From Lineus longissimus (Eukaryota; Nemertea; Pilidiophora; Heteronemertea; Lineidae), in contig NC_088309.1 in assembly GCF_910592395.1 (NCBI RefSeq), positions 11,782,599 to 11,846,598 on the forward strand: a DNA stretch of 64,000 nucleotides, in the 5' to 3' direction. The notes under the pieces were generated by a model, which was not told the origin of the DNA, made no database searches, and saw only the letters and a program-made list of their open reading frames with translations. Of this stretch, positions 10,512 to 19,991 are shown in pieces. Position numbers and translations under genes: made by a program. Within the stretch, counting starts at the first letter, position 1, and every line of letters starts with the position of its first letter.

Positions 10512-11396
10512 TTATAGACCGTGTGAACGGATTTCTGGAATATACCATTACAGTGTATATGAAAAACCCAGTTGTATTTTGGGACCAAAAAGATGATTAT
10601 TGTTAAACCACGGTTTTAATCTGTGTATGTTGACTTCAGGTGACTGTTTGATAGTTATAGAGTTAGAAGCCAGTGGGTGTGATTCCATCACTGTCTCTCC
10701 GCTTACGCCAGAAGCCGTGTTCACGAGTTGGACGAGTCTGCCCTGCTGAGATCGCGAAGGCCGAGACCTTGCTGTTGACGTCCCTTCCCGTTTATAGAAT
10801 ACCCGTGGCGGTATAATATCTAATATCTTATTACGGAGTTTTCGGAGCTTTGTCTCACGGATCACGACTTTCCTGCGCACTTTGTTTTTCGTTAAAACTC
10901 AGATAAGTGGTACTTTATGCATGTTTTTAGTCATTTTCGGATCAAAATGATGGAAAGAAAATGAAAGTAAATTAACCCAAACCATGTCCGTTTTTGATTG
11001 GAAAATAAAGTTATTTATAACCCAAACCATGTCCACTTTGTCACTCTCCGGTGCCACCCGGCATCACTCCTCACAGTGAATCCGGCGTCTTCCATCGAAT
11101 ACTTCACTACAGCGATTTTACCTCTCCATAGATGAACCTTGCCTATAATTAAGTGCTGTACTGCGCACTAAAACAATAACAAGGTAAGTTAATAGCGTTT
11201 CATTCAGCATTCCTTGCAAAAGTAAAAGAATACTGTCCAAAAACAACCCAAACCATGTCTGTTGTTTCTTCAATTTGCAAGGGACGAATTCCGCAATGAC
11301 CGTGGAGCGATCGCAAAGACAATGGATGTGCCAATTGAGACACAGCAATTTGTGCACAATTGAACACATGATTATCAGAAACATTCCATAATAGAC
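10512..11396. other. Non-coding or relic DNA between Harbinger 2 and the Helitron duplication
   Basis: A 110-residue minus frame (10880-10548) contains VFYKREG, a string also found in the Copia integrase C-terminus at about 14960, and EVNIHRLKPW, reminiscent of the end of gypsy-type integrases. It may be a remnant of the integrase of the host insertion, at low confidence. The word AACCCAAACCATGTC occurs three times (about 10975, 11017, 11248). The 5' end of the Helitron may lie in here but I could not place it. Confidence 0.35.
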
Positions 11397-11700
11397 CGTG
11401 AGAGAAGCAATGTGCCCACAAATTTTGCATATTTAGTTCACTTCTGGTGATAAATAACTATATTTTGTGCTTGGAAAAAAGAAGACATGGGTTGGGTCAG
11501 TTTTCGAGGCAAGTCCCATGTGCTCTCGAAGTTTCTTTGTTTTCCCGATTAGACTTCAAATCTCGACTTCTTTTACCTAAAGTTTGCAATGGTAAGCTAA
11601 AAACTAAGCTCCAACAATACCCCATATCTATCTCTCTTTTACCTTTTACAAACATGACGAAGTCGGCTACATAAACAAATAAATCATCCCCATAAAACGG

Positions 11701-12051
11701 GATGATGAATTTGACCCAGGCCGGCTGGAGCACATCGCTCCCTCGGATGTGAACTTGCCCTTCATTCTTGAAAGAACTCAATTCCAACTCAGGGTCAGTT
11801 ACTGTATGACAATAAACAAAGCGCAAGGACAAACCTTTGACAAGCTCGGTATCTTCCTTCCGCAGTCAGTTTTCAGTCACGGACAACTATATGTTGCTTT
11901 TTCGAGGGCTAGACGTTTTCAGGACATTACTGTACAAATCAATACAACCACAAAACAAGGATTCCTAGCCGAAGACGCCGTCACACAGAATACACTTCGT
12001 GAGAGAAGCAATGTGCCCACAAATTTTGCATATTTAGTTCACTTCTGGTGA
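11701..12051 (+). pseudogene. Helitron helicase C-terminus, copy 1
   Basis: C-terminal part of the PIF1-like helicase of a Helitron. Visible blocks are RLEHIAPSDVNLPFILER, RVSYCMTINKAQGQTFDKLG and SHGQLYVAFSRARRF, corresponding to the last helicase motifs. The frame is open here but no upstream helicase motifs are joined to it. Because the copy ends at the duplication junction (11992), it runs into unrelated codons (TLRERSNVPTNFAY) and lacks its natural end. Confidence 0.82.
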
Positions 12052-12301
12052 TAAATAACTATATTTTGTGCTTGGAAAAAAGAAGACATGGGTTGGGTCA
12101 GTTTTCGAGGCAAGTCCCATGTGCTCTCGAAGTTTCTTTGTTTTCCCGATTAGACTTCAAATCTCGACTTCTTTTACCTAAAGTTTGCAATGGTAAGCTA
12201 AAAACTAAGCTCCAACAATACCCCATATCTATCTCTCTTTTACCTTTTACAAACATGACGAAGTCGGCTACATAAACAAATAAATCATCCCCATAAAACG
12301 G

Positions 12302-12616
12302 GATGATGAATTTGACCCAGGCCGGCTGGAGCACATCGCTCCCTCGGATGTGAACTTGCCCTTCATTCTTGAAAGAACTCAATTCCAACTCAGGGTCAGT
12401 TACTGTATGACAATAAACAAAGCGCAAGGACAAACCTTTGACAAGCTCGGTATCTTCCTTCCGCAGTCAGTTTTCAGTCACGGACAACTATATGTTGCTT
12501 TTTCGAGGGCTAGACGTTTTCAGGACATTACTGTACAAATCAATACAACCACAAAACAAGGATTCCTAGCCGAAGACGCCGTCACACAGAATATAGTTTA
12601 TCAACAAATACTGTGA
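12302..12616 (+). pseudogene. Helitron helicase C-terminus, copy 2
   Basis: Identical at protein level to copy 1 through VTQN, then ends NIVYQQIL-stop, the usual type of C-terminus for Helitron helicases. It is followed within about 110 bp by the 3' terminal hairpin and CTAG. Confidence 0.82.
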
Positions 12617-12698
12617 TCATTTCCGAGGTAAAAACACATATCACTGTTTTTAATGTCTTGACAATGCCCAGGTGACAATGTAACTGTTTACAAACATT

Positions 12699-12723
12699 CC
12701 GCGCGGAGCGCGGGTTATGCTAG
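12699..12723 (+). other. Helitron 3' terminus (hairpin plus CTAG)
   Basis: A 6-bp GC stem with a 3-nt loop (12699-12713) lies 6 nt before CTAG at 12720-12723; the next base is T. This is the diagnostic end structure that stops rolling-circle transfer. Confidence 0.85.
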
Positions 12724-13292
12724 TTCTTAATTACTGGCTAGTTTATTGTTACGACCTGTCGGCTAGTTAGGACTAGTCTGTTGCCATCTGGGCAGAACCG
12801 GTAGAGTCGAAGTCAATCAAGTTATATAGTCCTAGCTAGCGGTCGGGTTGCGTCAGTCAGCCTGAGTCAATATTACAGACTTTTTGTGTTGTAGCACGTT
12901 GTAAGTTGTGTATGTGAGAAGCATTTTACTATATCTCCCTTAGCGGAAAAAACTTGTATCGATTATATTCCCCTTGGCGGAAAGAGAAATTGACAATCAT
13001 ATATAACCTACTACGCCCTTCTACTGACGTTCCGGGCTAGAAGACCGAAGTCTGCAATCGAACACGAGACGGAGGATAGCCTGCTGTAGATGCCGGAGAA
13101 GAGACACCGCAATCGTGTAAAAAACTAGTACGGAGCCGCCAGCTCTAGGCTGAAGCATTTCCAGCTGTAGTGTGAATTGTAGGTATCTTATGATAGCTTG
13201 TACCATATAAATATACAGTCCTCTTCAAAAGTAATTAACCTCTGGCATAGTTATCTTATCGTCATCTTGTCAATTCGTTGATCGCCAGAACA
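12724..13292. other. Right part of the composite insertion, no gene seen
   Basis: Non-coding sequence with CTAG-rich words (about 12720-12840) and two related TCCC(C)TTRGCGGAAA words near 12937 and 12970. It ends at the inverted terminus CGCCAGAACA. Confidence 0.5.
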
Positions 13293-13297
13293 CGCAA

Positions 13298-13894
13298 TAA
13301 AGATAGAACCGACATTTATTGCGGAGAATGAGGACGCATTTGTTGCGGCTGGATACAGAGTTGTTCCAGTTGACAAATCTCGCGGCTGGCGTGGTCGCAA
13401 TATTCGAAACAGAGGGCCAACACGTGACGCGGTGGTCGAGCGAAAGGTAAACCCCACGGGAAGAGACGGTCGACCGATCACTTGTCGAGCCTGTGGATCG
13501 TTTCGACATTTACTCGCCAACTGTCGTGATAGTTGGGAGAACCAAGGAAAAGGGTCGTTTAACAGTGGTGTGTTGGTAAACGAAGTATTGAATACTGCAG
13601 TGCTATTTACGGGTGATAAGGAGGCTGACATTATGCGTCTTGGCGTGGAATCTCGGTGTTGTGCCGTGTTGGATAGCGCGTGTACCAGCAGTGTGCGGGG
13701 TCGATTGGATGCGATCCTTCCTCGAGTGTTTGGACAGTGTTGAGAGAAAAAAAATGATTAAGAGGCCCGGATTGAAGACTTTCAAATTCGGTGGTGGCGA
13801 AGTGCTGAAATCAAAAGGAGCGTATGAAATCCCGGTTACACACTCGCTGGAAAAAAGGTGTCTATTGCAACGGACGTTGTGGAATCAGATATAA
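13298..13894 (+). pseudogene. gag-pro: Copia gag C-terminus (CCHC) and protease, frameshifted
   Basis: From 13298 the frame reads IKIEPTFIAENEDAF, the exact continuation of gag from 2073. An arginine/glycine-rich linker (SRGWRGRNIRNRG) and a zinc knuckle CRACGSFRHLLANC (CX2CX4HX4C, about 13483-13524) follow. The retroviral-type aspartic protease starts with VLDSACTSSVRG (DSA in place of the common DTG, normal for some Copia elements). Frameshifts near 13735 and 13855 send the remaining protease into two other frames (GLKTFKFGGGEVLKS, then IATDVVESDITLLLS). The protease would mature Gag and Pol; it cannot here. Confidence 0.85.
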
Positions 13895-15079
13895 CCCTTT
13901 TGTTGTCTGCAGTGACAATGAAAGCAGTCAAGGTCAAACTTAACCTTGAGGATGATAAAGCGGAGATCCTGGGGACTGTAGTGGCATTAGACTTGATGAG
14001 CGCTGGTCACTACTGCATTCCAATGGACAATGTGAGCGACCGTACAGTGGAAAGTGTATGCGCGGTGAAGTTGAGTGAATTGGGCGAGGCGGAAAGGGTT
14101 AAAGCCCTTTTAAAGCTGCATCGTCAATTTGCACATCCGCCTACTCAGAAGCTGGTTAGTTTACTCAAGGACGCAGGGGTATGGCAAGACGAGTTCCTGC
14201 AACAACTCGATGCAATACGGGAAAAATGTGACTTGTGCAAAGTGTATGCTCGAACGCCGTCGCGGCCCGTGGTCGCAATGCCTATGGCCCATGACTTCAA
14301 TGAGAAAGTATCTATGGACTTGAAAAAGTGGAAGCATCGTTGGATTCTCTATCTAGTTGACATGTTGTCCCGGATGACTATCGCGGTGTTCATTGATAGA
14401 AAGACATCGAATGAGGTCATAGACAAAATCATGTCGCACTGGGTAGGTGCCGGCTACGGTGTAATGCGAGGATTACTATCTGATAACGGTGGCGAATTCA
14501 GCGCCGACGAAATCCGCGAGGTTGCGAGTGTGTTGAACATCCAAGTGTGCACGACGTCGGCGGACAGTCCTTTTCAGAACGGTCTCTGCGAACGTATCCA
14601 TGGTGTGACTGACAATATATTACTCAAACTTACTGAACAGTACCCCGATACGCCTGCAGAAGTTCTCTTGAGCTTGGCGAATATGGCGCGCAATTCTCTT
14701 CAGATATGACACGGGTATAGTAGCTATCAGCTAGTTTTCGGCAAAAACCCAAACTTGCCGAATGTGATGTCAGAACAACTTCCTTCGTTGCAGGGTGCTA
14801 CAATTAGTGAGGTTCTTGCAAAGCACCTTAACGCTCTTCATGCTAGCAGACAGGCTTTCATCGAGTCTGAAGCCGAGGAAAGAATTCGCCGTGCTCTGCG
14901 AAACAAAATCCGTGCATCTGAGCAGGTGTATCGCAATGGCGATCGAGTGTTCTACAAAAGAGAAGGCCAGAAACGATGGCTATAGGACCGGGGAAGGTTG
15001 TATTCCAGGACGGCCGTGTAGTGTTTGTGCGACATGCACGGTGGTACTTTTGTTAGGGTGTCGCCGAATCGGTTATTGA
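13858..15079 (+). pseudogene. int: Copia integrase (nonsense and frameshift)
   Basis: The frame 13858-14709 begins with the end of the protease and continues with an HHCC-type zinc region (LHRQFAHP ... CDLCKVY). The DDE core follows: VSMDLKKWKHRWILYLVDMLSR (first D), GLLSDNGGEF (second D) and SPFQNGLCERIHG (E). A TGA at 14707-14709 takes the place of a Trp codon before HGYSSYQLVFGKNPN; the same frame continues to 14985 with RNGDRVFYKREGQKRW. Another frameshift near 14980 moves the C-terminal domain (GPGKVVFQDGRVVFVRH) to a different frame. This enzyme would insert the element's cDNA. Catalytic residues survive but the ORF is broken. Confidence 0.88.
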
Positions 15080-15339
15080 AAGCTTCAAGCGATCCAGGAT
15101 GCGATTCTGGTAGGGGGTTAATAGGAAGTTACATGGGTAATCAAGAGAGTCGGAGAGTGTTAGCAGAACACACGTCTGGTGAAACCGCATGTGCGAAATC
15201 TACACCGGTGGTTTCGGAGAACATTGACGTGGACAATACCATGCAGAACGCTCCAATGGGCGAGCCAAGTTTGCACGTGCATGGTGAATCTAATCTGAAA
15301 AAGGACTCGAGGATACAATATAAGATAAAAACCTGAGAA

Positions 15340-16024
15340 TGACTGGACAATGGCTACGGTAAAAAGTAGGGCTGGAAAGGTCACTGGACTATACAGTGTG
15401 TACACTTGGCACAAACTGGACAACATTGAGAATGTGAATGCGAGTCATCAGTGAGAGTAATTCTTGCTGTTGCTGCAAGTAACCAATGGGCTGTTAAAAC
15501 GACCGACATCAAATCTACGTTTCTTCAAGGCAATGCTTTGGATAGGGAAGTGTTTCTAAAGCCCCCAAAAGAAGCTCGTGCGGAAGGGAAAATTTGGCGG
15601 CTCAGGCACTGTCTGTACGGGTTGAACGATGCTGCTCGGCAATTTTATCATAGCGTCAGGGATACTCTTCTGGGGATCGGATGCCAGCAGTCAGTGCATG
15701 ACCCTGCTCTATTTACCCTGATGAAAGATGGGCGGCTACTAGGTGTTATAGGGAGTCACATTGATGACTTCATCCATGCTGGTTGCCTTGAATTTGACAC
15801 GTTGGTGATGGAAATATTGCGTGAGCGCTTCCTGGCGGGTCGTATTGAAGACACAGCATTTACATATGAGTTGACCAGCAAGGATAAAACAATGTACAGA
15901 AGTGTTGTAGGTCGCCTAAATTGGGTTGTTCAGGGCACTAGGCATGATCTTGCATTCGAGATGATTGATCTCAGCACAGAATTCAACAAGGCTAAGGTGG
16001 TTGACATATTGCAGTTAAATCAGG
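15340..16024 (+). pseudogene. rt: Copia reverse transcriptase (RVT_2), internally deleted
   Basis: The pre-RT linker RAGKVTGLYSVYTW is at about 15372. A jump follows: the N-terminal third of RVT_2 is missing and the frame resumes at about 15451 with RVILAVAASNQWAVKTTDIK. Conserved blocks are STFLQGNALDREVFLKPP, WRLRHCLYGLNDAARQFY and the active-site strand GSHIDDFIHAG (about 15750-15782). A second shortening lies near 15865 (AFTYELTSKDKTMYRSVVG). The frame ends past 16010. The family RT is much longer, so this copy cannot be active. Confidence 0.85.
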
Positions 16025-16036
16025 TGGGTGGTTAGA

Positions 16037-16357
16037 TCTACAATTACTGCTGAAGCACTAAGTTTGCGAGAGGCGTGCGAGGACGCTATATATATCTCAG
16101 AGATCAGTTGCATGTGTATTTTGGGACACAGCTTAGAATGCGAATTGATTGCAGTTGTTGACAACAAGAGTGTAGTTGAGTCGTTGGGTTCAACGAAATT
16201 GGTTGATGATAAGCGTTTGCGCCTGGATATAAGTGCCCTTAAGCAGTGCATCGAACGAAAGGACATAAATACTGTGAGGTGGCTCCCAGGAGATTACCAG
16301 GTTGCAAACTGTATGACGAAGAAAGGCGCATCCGCTGATAAGTTGTTGCATGATTGA
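16037..16357 (+). pseudogene. Copia RNase H domain
   Basis: A different frame from the RT gives TITAEALSLREACEDAIYI (acidic RNase H residue in AEAL), ECELIAVVDNKSVVESL (D in VDNKS), KLVDDKRLRLDISALKQC, and VRWLPGDYQVANCMTK. These are the standard Copia RNase H blocks, ending with KLLHD before a stop at 16355. It removes the RNA template strand during reverse transcription. Confidence 0.85.
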
Positions 16358-16569
16358 GAACAGGAAAACTTAAAGACTACTGAGATAGACAAAGTGTTAG
16401 TGGAGATTAAAGCGTGTAATAGACAATGCTTTGAAGGGCTGTGTGATTGATTATTTATTTTAGGTTACGTTTTTTAGAAGTTTACTGTTTTGAAATTTTA
16501 GCCTGCTTCACTTTCTTTTGTCAATTCATTTAGTGGTTATGTTGTGCGCACGTTAATATTTGTATACTT

Positions 16570-16592
16570 AAAAATAAAGAAAGAAAAGAAAT
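16570..16592 (+). other. Copia polypurine tract
   Basis: A purine-rich run (AAAAATAAAGAAAGAAAAGAA) lies about 10 bp before the 3' LTR, where plus-strand DNA synthesis would be primed. The LTR begins at 16602. Confidence 0.6.
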
Positions 16593-16601
16593 TTTGATTA
16601 A

Positions 16602-16702
16602 TGTTATGCTTCCTGATGTGACGTCAGAGTGTCTTGTGTTGGCGAGAATATATGTGTTGTGTCGTATTTGCGTCGTCATGTACTTTTATCAGCGAATTAT
16701 CA
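16602..16702 (+). repeat. 3' LTR of the Copia element
   Basis: TGTTATGCTTCCTGATG to GCGAATTATCA; matches the 5' LTR at 1177-1276 with few differences (for example TGACGTCA here, TGACCTCA in the 5' copy). Confidence 0.88.
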
Positions 16703-16836
16703 TCAGGATCCAAGTGTTGTCAAAGGTGGCGCCACCTTTCGGTGCACTTATAAATTAAATACAATGAAAATGCTGTAGACTTCTTCTCTGAATTCTTACG
16801 AACCCAGAAATGTATAGATTATGGTGCCTGTGATGC

Positions 16837-17013
16837 ATGATTAAGCCTCAGCAGGAACTGAACGACTACCTCGTGTCGGTTGCCCGAAGCCTATTTGACG
16901 CTGCCCTTGACACCGTCCTCCGCACCGTGTACTGCCACCTAAGAAACGTGCCACTCTTTTTGAAACAGGATACAGACGACGGTGACGACGACGGACATTA
17001 CGCTGCTGTATAG
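16837..17013 (+). other. Small unassigned ORF of 58 codons with acidic tail
   Basis: ATG at 16837 opens a 58-residue frame starting MIKPQQELNDYLVSV and ending in an Asp/Gly-rich stretch (DTDDGDDDG) before TAG at 17011. It lies just outside the Copia 3' LTR. I do not recognise it; it could be a chance ORF or a relic exon. Confidence 0.2.
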
Positions 17014-18076
17014 ACGCCCCTATGGTGAGCTAATAAGTGGGCGTGGCAGGCCGGTCTAGACGTGCATGTACTTATCAAAATGATACAAAATTTTGCAGGA
17101 AAATTCTCATCGAAAGGTAGTTTTTCAGGCGGTGAATTGGCATGATCATATTTTTGTAACGATGTTCCCAATCAAGTGCCAAGTCTTTAGTTTCGGATAA
17201 TTCCGCCATACCCTGCGGACTTCTCCCCCGACCTCATTTTGGCGGAACCAACCCACTGATGACGTCATCTGACCACAATGACGTCAGACTACAGAGGGGA
17301 CTCAAGTCATCATACATGACGTGACGTACTCCAACAATTAGGTATCTCTAAATCTTGAAGCGGTCAAACTAGTCGGAGCTACTTCACCTGGTTCCATTCG
17401 TACGTAGGATTTAGATAGACTGAATGCTGTTGGCGGAGGACTCGCTATGTAGAGGTCTTCTCATGTGAACAATGTATGTTTGCGTACCAAAAGCAGATGG
17501 CAGGGAAGTGTTGAAGTATGGATAGGTGTTTGGGACGGGCTGCAAGCTGCAAGAGTGCAAGTTGATATCATTATCAGTTGCACTGGCCATGGAGGTAGGC
17601 TACGTTACAAATTACAATGAATCAGTCATGTCTTGGATCACGGTCGTTGGTGATTTATCTTATTCTTTCACTGTACAAGGGGTACATGTATAGTCCCCCT
17701 TCCCCCTTAATAAGCAAACGATATTTTTCAAATTGGTAACAAATCTTTTATAAATTAATGGGCCTAGGCTATAGCCTAGTTTTCTTCAGGATGGATGATG
17801 ATGAGAACTGTTTCACCATTGACGCTTTCATTTCGAAAGTTTTTCTCAGAATTGTTTTGGACAATGTTTTAACCGACCTCAAATGAATCTGTACATCCTG
17901 TCTCACTGTTTTATATAAAATTATTGTAGTTGAGAAATGTTGCAAATCGCTCTCATTTTCACAATTGCTCTTGGATTTTCAATTCATGAACACTGTGGCT
18001 ATTCTTACGGCAGTCATTTTCCCTTTTAGCCTTAAATCCTAACCCAAACCTAACCCATGAGCCATAGCCTAGCCGT
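17014..18076. other. No gene seen
   Basis: Ordinary AT-rich non-coding DNA. Short TGACGTCA-like words appear at 17260-17330. No ORF, tRNA or clear repeat was recognised. Confidence 0.6.
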
Positions 18077-18786
18077 TGTCGAAATAATACAAAATCAATT
18101 TTGTTGCCGAGATGCTAATGATGTTGTCGAGTTTTATCCAATCAGAAATATGCCACAAATCACATGATATTGATATACCTTAAGCCATGTGATGTAGTCA
18201 AAATGGCAGCCTCAAGCAGGGAATGGTTACTGAGTGAAGTTGAACAACTTATTGCAGTATGGGAAAGTTGTGCCTGTTTATGGGATGTAACATCCAGGGA
18301 ATATAAAGACAAGAACAAAAAGAAAGCTGCTATTCTAGAAATAGCTACAAAATTTGCCCCATGCTGGTGTCTCACATAAATCCATGGTCTTGTCCACACT
18401 CTTTTCTCATCTTTACGTCTTCTTCGCCGTCTTTCAATCAGGATACGTAAAATTATGGCAGAGCCACCGACAATACATCTTCTTCTCTTGGAATCTTCCA
18501 TTGTTTATGACATGTATGAATTTCCCTCCAAAATATTCCCTCCAAAATCCTCATTTCTCGGAAACATTCGACAACAAGTTGCCCAACATGTTGTCGAATG
18601 TTGTCATGTGTATGCAGGGCCAAATTTTCGATAACGTCGCACCTGGACAACATGTTGGCCAACATGTTTCCCAAAATGTTGTCAGTGTGTACAGTACAGA
18701 CATGACAGAGCTTTATCGAAAATGTTGGCAGTGTGTACAGTTCGGAAACATTCGATAACATGTTGTCCAAATGTTGCTCAAATGTT
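18077..18786. mobile_element. Internally deleted Harbinger derivative A
   Basis: It contains the start of a Myb/MADF-like protein on plus (MAASSREWLLSEVEQLIAVW, 18203 onward, to KKAAILEIATKF at about 18352). On minus it contains the start of a Harbinger transposase (MEDSKRRRCIVGGSAIILRI at 18501, an Arg-rich run, then RVWTRPWIYVRHQHGANF). The two fragments converge and almost touch near 18356, so the middle of the element was lost. The right part (18570-18786) is full of ACATGTTG-type words including a perfect 20-bp palindrome at 18649-18668. Confidence 0.7.
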
Positions 18787-19240
18787 GTCGAAATAATACA
18801 ATTTACAAAATCAATTTTGTTGCCGAGATGCTAATGATGTTGTCGAGTTTTATCCAATCAGAAATAGGCCACAAATCACATGATCTACCTGAAGCCATGT
18901 GATGTAGTCAAAATAGCAGCCTCCAGCAAGGAATGGTTATTGAGTGAAGTGGAACAACTTACTTATCGCAGTATGGGAAAGTTGTGCCTGTTTTGATGAC
19001 AGTAGACAGGAGACAGTGGTAGGCCCTATGCTGGTCTCTCCATGGTCTTGTCCACACTCTTTTCTCATCTTTACGTGCTCTTTGCCGTCTTTCAATCATG
19101 ATCAGGATACGTAAAATTATGGCAGAGCCCCCGACAATACGTCTTCTTCTCTTGGAATCTTCCATTTATGAATTTCCGTCCAAAATCCTCATTTTCTCAG
19201 AAACATTCGATAACAAGTTGTCCAACGTCAAAAAGGTGCG
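18787..19240. mobile_element. Internally deleted Harbinger derivative B
   Basis: A second, shorter copy directly after A. The first 170 bp repeat 18077-18245 with few changes (GTCGAAATAATACA, then CTAATGATGTTGTCGAG), including the Myb-like start (EWLLSEVEQL region, now with a lost ATG). The minus frame from 19165 repeats the transposase start (MEDSKRRRRIVGGSAIILRI ... RVWTRPWRDQHRAYHCLL). The internal deletion is larger. Copies A and B are about 710 bp apart head to tail. Confidence 0.68.
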
Positions 19241-19991
19241 TCATTGGTGACTTTCAAAGCTCTCACACAGTTCTCGCACCCGAAAATGCATTTTTGATCA
19301 AAAATCGCATCCGATTCGACCCCCATATCTTACAGGCTTGTCAGAAATGGGATTTAAATGATCCTTGACTTGGGTTGAGATAAAAAGAACCTGAAATAAT
19401 TTGAACAATATCTCTTAAATAGTTATACTTTCTCATTCTGATTTTTGACCATGCAAAGATAGGTAGAAAATAGACGCGCGAGTACAAACATGTGCCATAC
19501 CACTAATATTTGTGATTTTTCATACAAACTGTGAAAATGAGCCAATTCTGAGACTATGACCTGTCATGCCTGAATTACATTAAATGGGGAGATCTTCTCA
19601 AATCAGTTGATTTCATATGGAATGCCTCAGCAGCCAAGGAAGCACCGGTACATCTACATGTACATTCAATTATTACTGCTTCGTAGTTGCATGATTGAGG
19701 CCATCTTCGTATAATATCGAATTTAAAATATGTATATTAGGTGGCTTATGATAATATTCAATAAATAGGAAATAGCGTTGTCATAACGCTGCCTGCCGTC
19801 ATGAGGTTGGCGACCGAAGGACACAACCTGTCAGTGTCAACCAAGACGTCAGATAATTAACGAACCATCCGAAGAGGGTTAAAGCTGACAATGCACTGGC
19901 TTGCCACGCTTATTGTAAATATAAGGAAATAACAGAAGATGCACTGTGGTGTCATTCATGCACTGAATATCTACGTTTGCTTTCTTTATAG
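19241..19991. other. Region upstream of the LRR gene, no gene assigned
   Basis: No repeat recognised. A possible short first exon for the LRR gene lies at 19891-19914 (ATG CAC TGG CTT ...), followed by GTAAAT. A pyrimidine-rich acceptor (TTTCTTTATAG) ends at 19991. The implied intron would be only 77 nt. Confidence 0.35.

Larger units (their letters stand above)
11397..12723 (+). mobile_element. Helitron 3' portion with a 601-bp internal tandem duplication
   Basis: The end of a rolling-circle transposon: helicase C-terminus, then a 3' terminal hairpin at 12699-12713 (CCGCGC-GGA-GCGCGG) and CTAG at 12720-12723 followed by T, the classic Helitron 3' end with insertion between A and T. A block of about 596 bp occurs twice in tandem (11397-11992 and 11998-12593) and is practically identical. 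The second copy leads into the natural protein end and terminus. The Rep part and the 5' TC end are not recognised. Confidence 0.85.
2074..13292. mobile_element. 11.2-kb composite insertion into Copia gag, CGCAA target duplication
   Basis: The left boundary reads CGCAA|TGTTGTGACGATCA and the right boundary reads CGCCAGAACA|CGCAA. Thus a 5-bp duplication CGCAA (2069-2073 and 13293-13297) flanks a TG...CA insert, and removing it restores the gag frame. The two ends form an imperfect inverted terminal repeat: TGTTGTGACGATCAGTGA against TGTTCTGGCGATCAACGA (14 of 18). I do not find long terminal direct repeats. This could be a DNA transposon with TGT ends (the Ginger group, made from gypsy-type integrases, has such ends with 4-5 bp duplications) or a damaged LTR element. 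Most of its interior is later insertions: LINE, two Harbingers and a Helitron. Confidence 0.75.
1177..16702 (+). mobile_element. Ty1/Copia retrotransposon (GalEa-like), split by nested insertions
   Basis: A degenerate Copia element is delimited by 100-bp LTRs with TG...CA ends at 1177-1276 and 16602-16702. Parts occur in Copia order: gag, CCHC knuckle, protease, integrase, reverse transcriptase, RNase H. Integrase before RT identifies Ty1/Copia. Very short LTRs and the RT motif HIDD (family usually H/YVDD) resemble the GalEa-like clade of marine animals; this clade call is inference. Between 2074 and 13292 the element is interrupted by an 11.2-kb insertion. It carries several frameshifts, a TGA in the integrase region (14707) and deletions in the RT, so it is dead. 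The 5-bp flanks outside the LTRs do not match. Confidence 0.88.

Noticed and set aside
11497-11832. 111-codon minus ORF present twice (also 12098-12433)
   Set aside because: It is the antisense of the Helitron helicase coding region, duplicated with it.
2074-13292. Interpretation as a standard LTR retrotransposon
   Set aside because: TG...CA ends and a 5-bp duplication fit, but the first and last several hundred bases are not direct repeats of each other.
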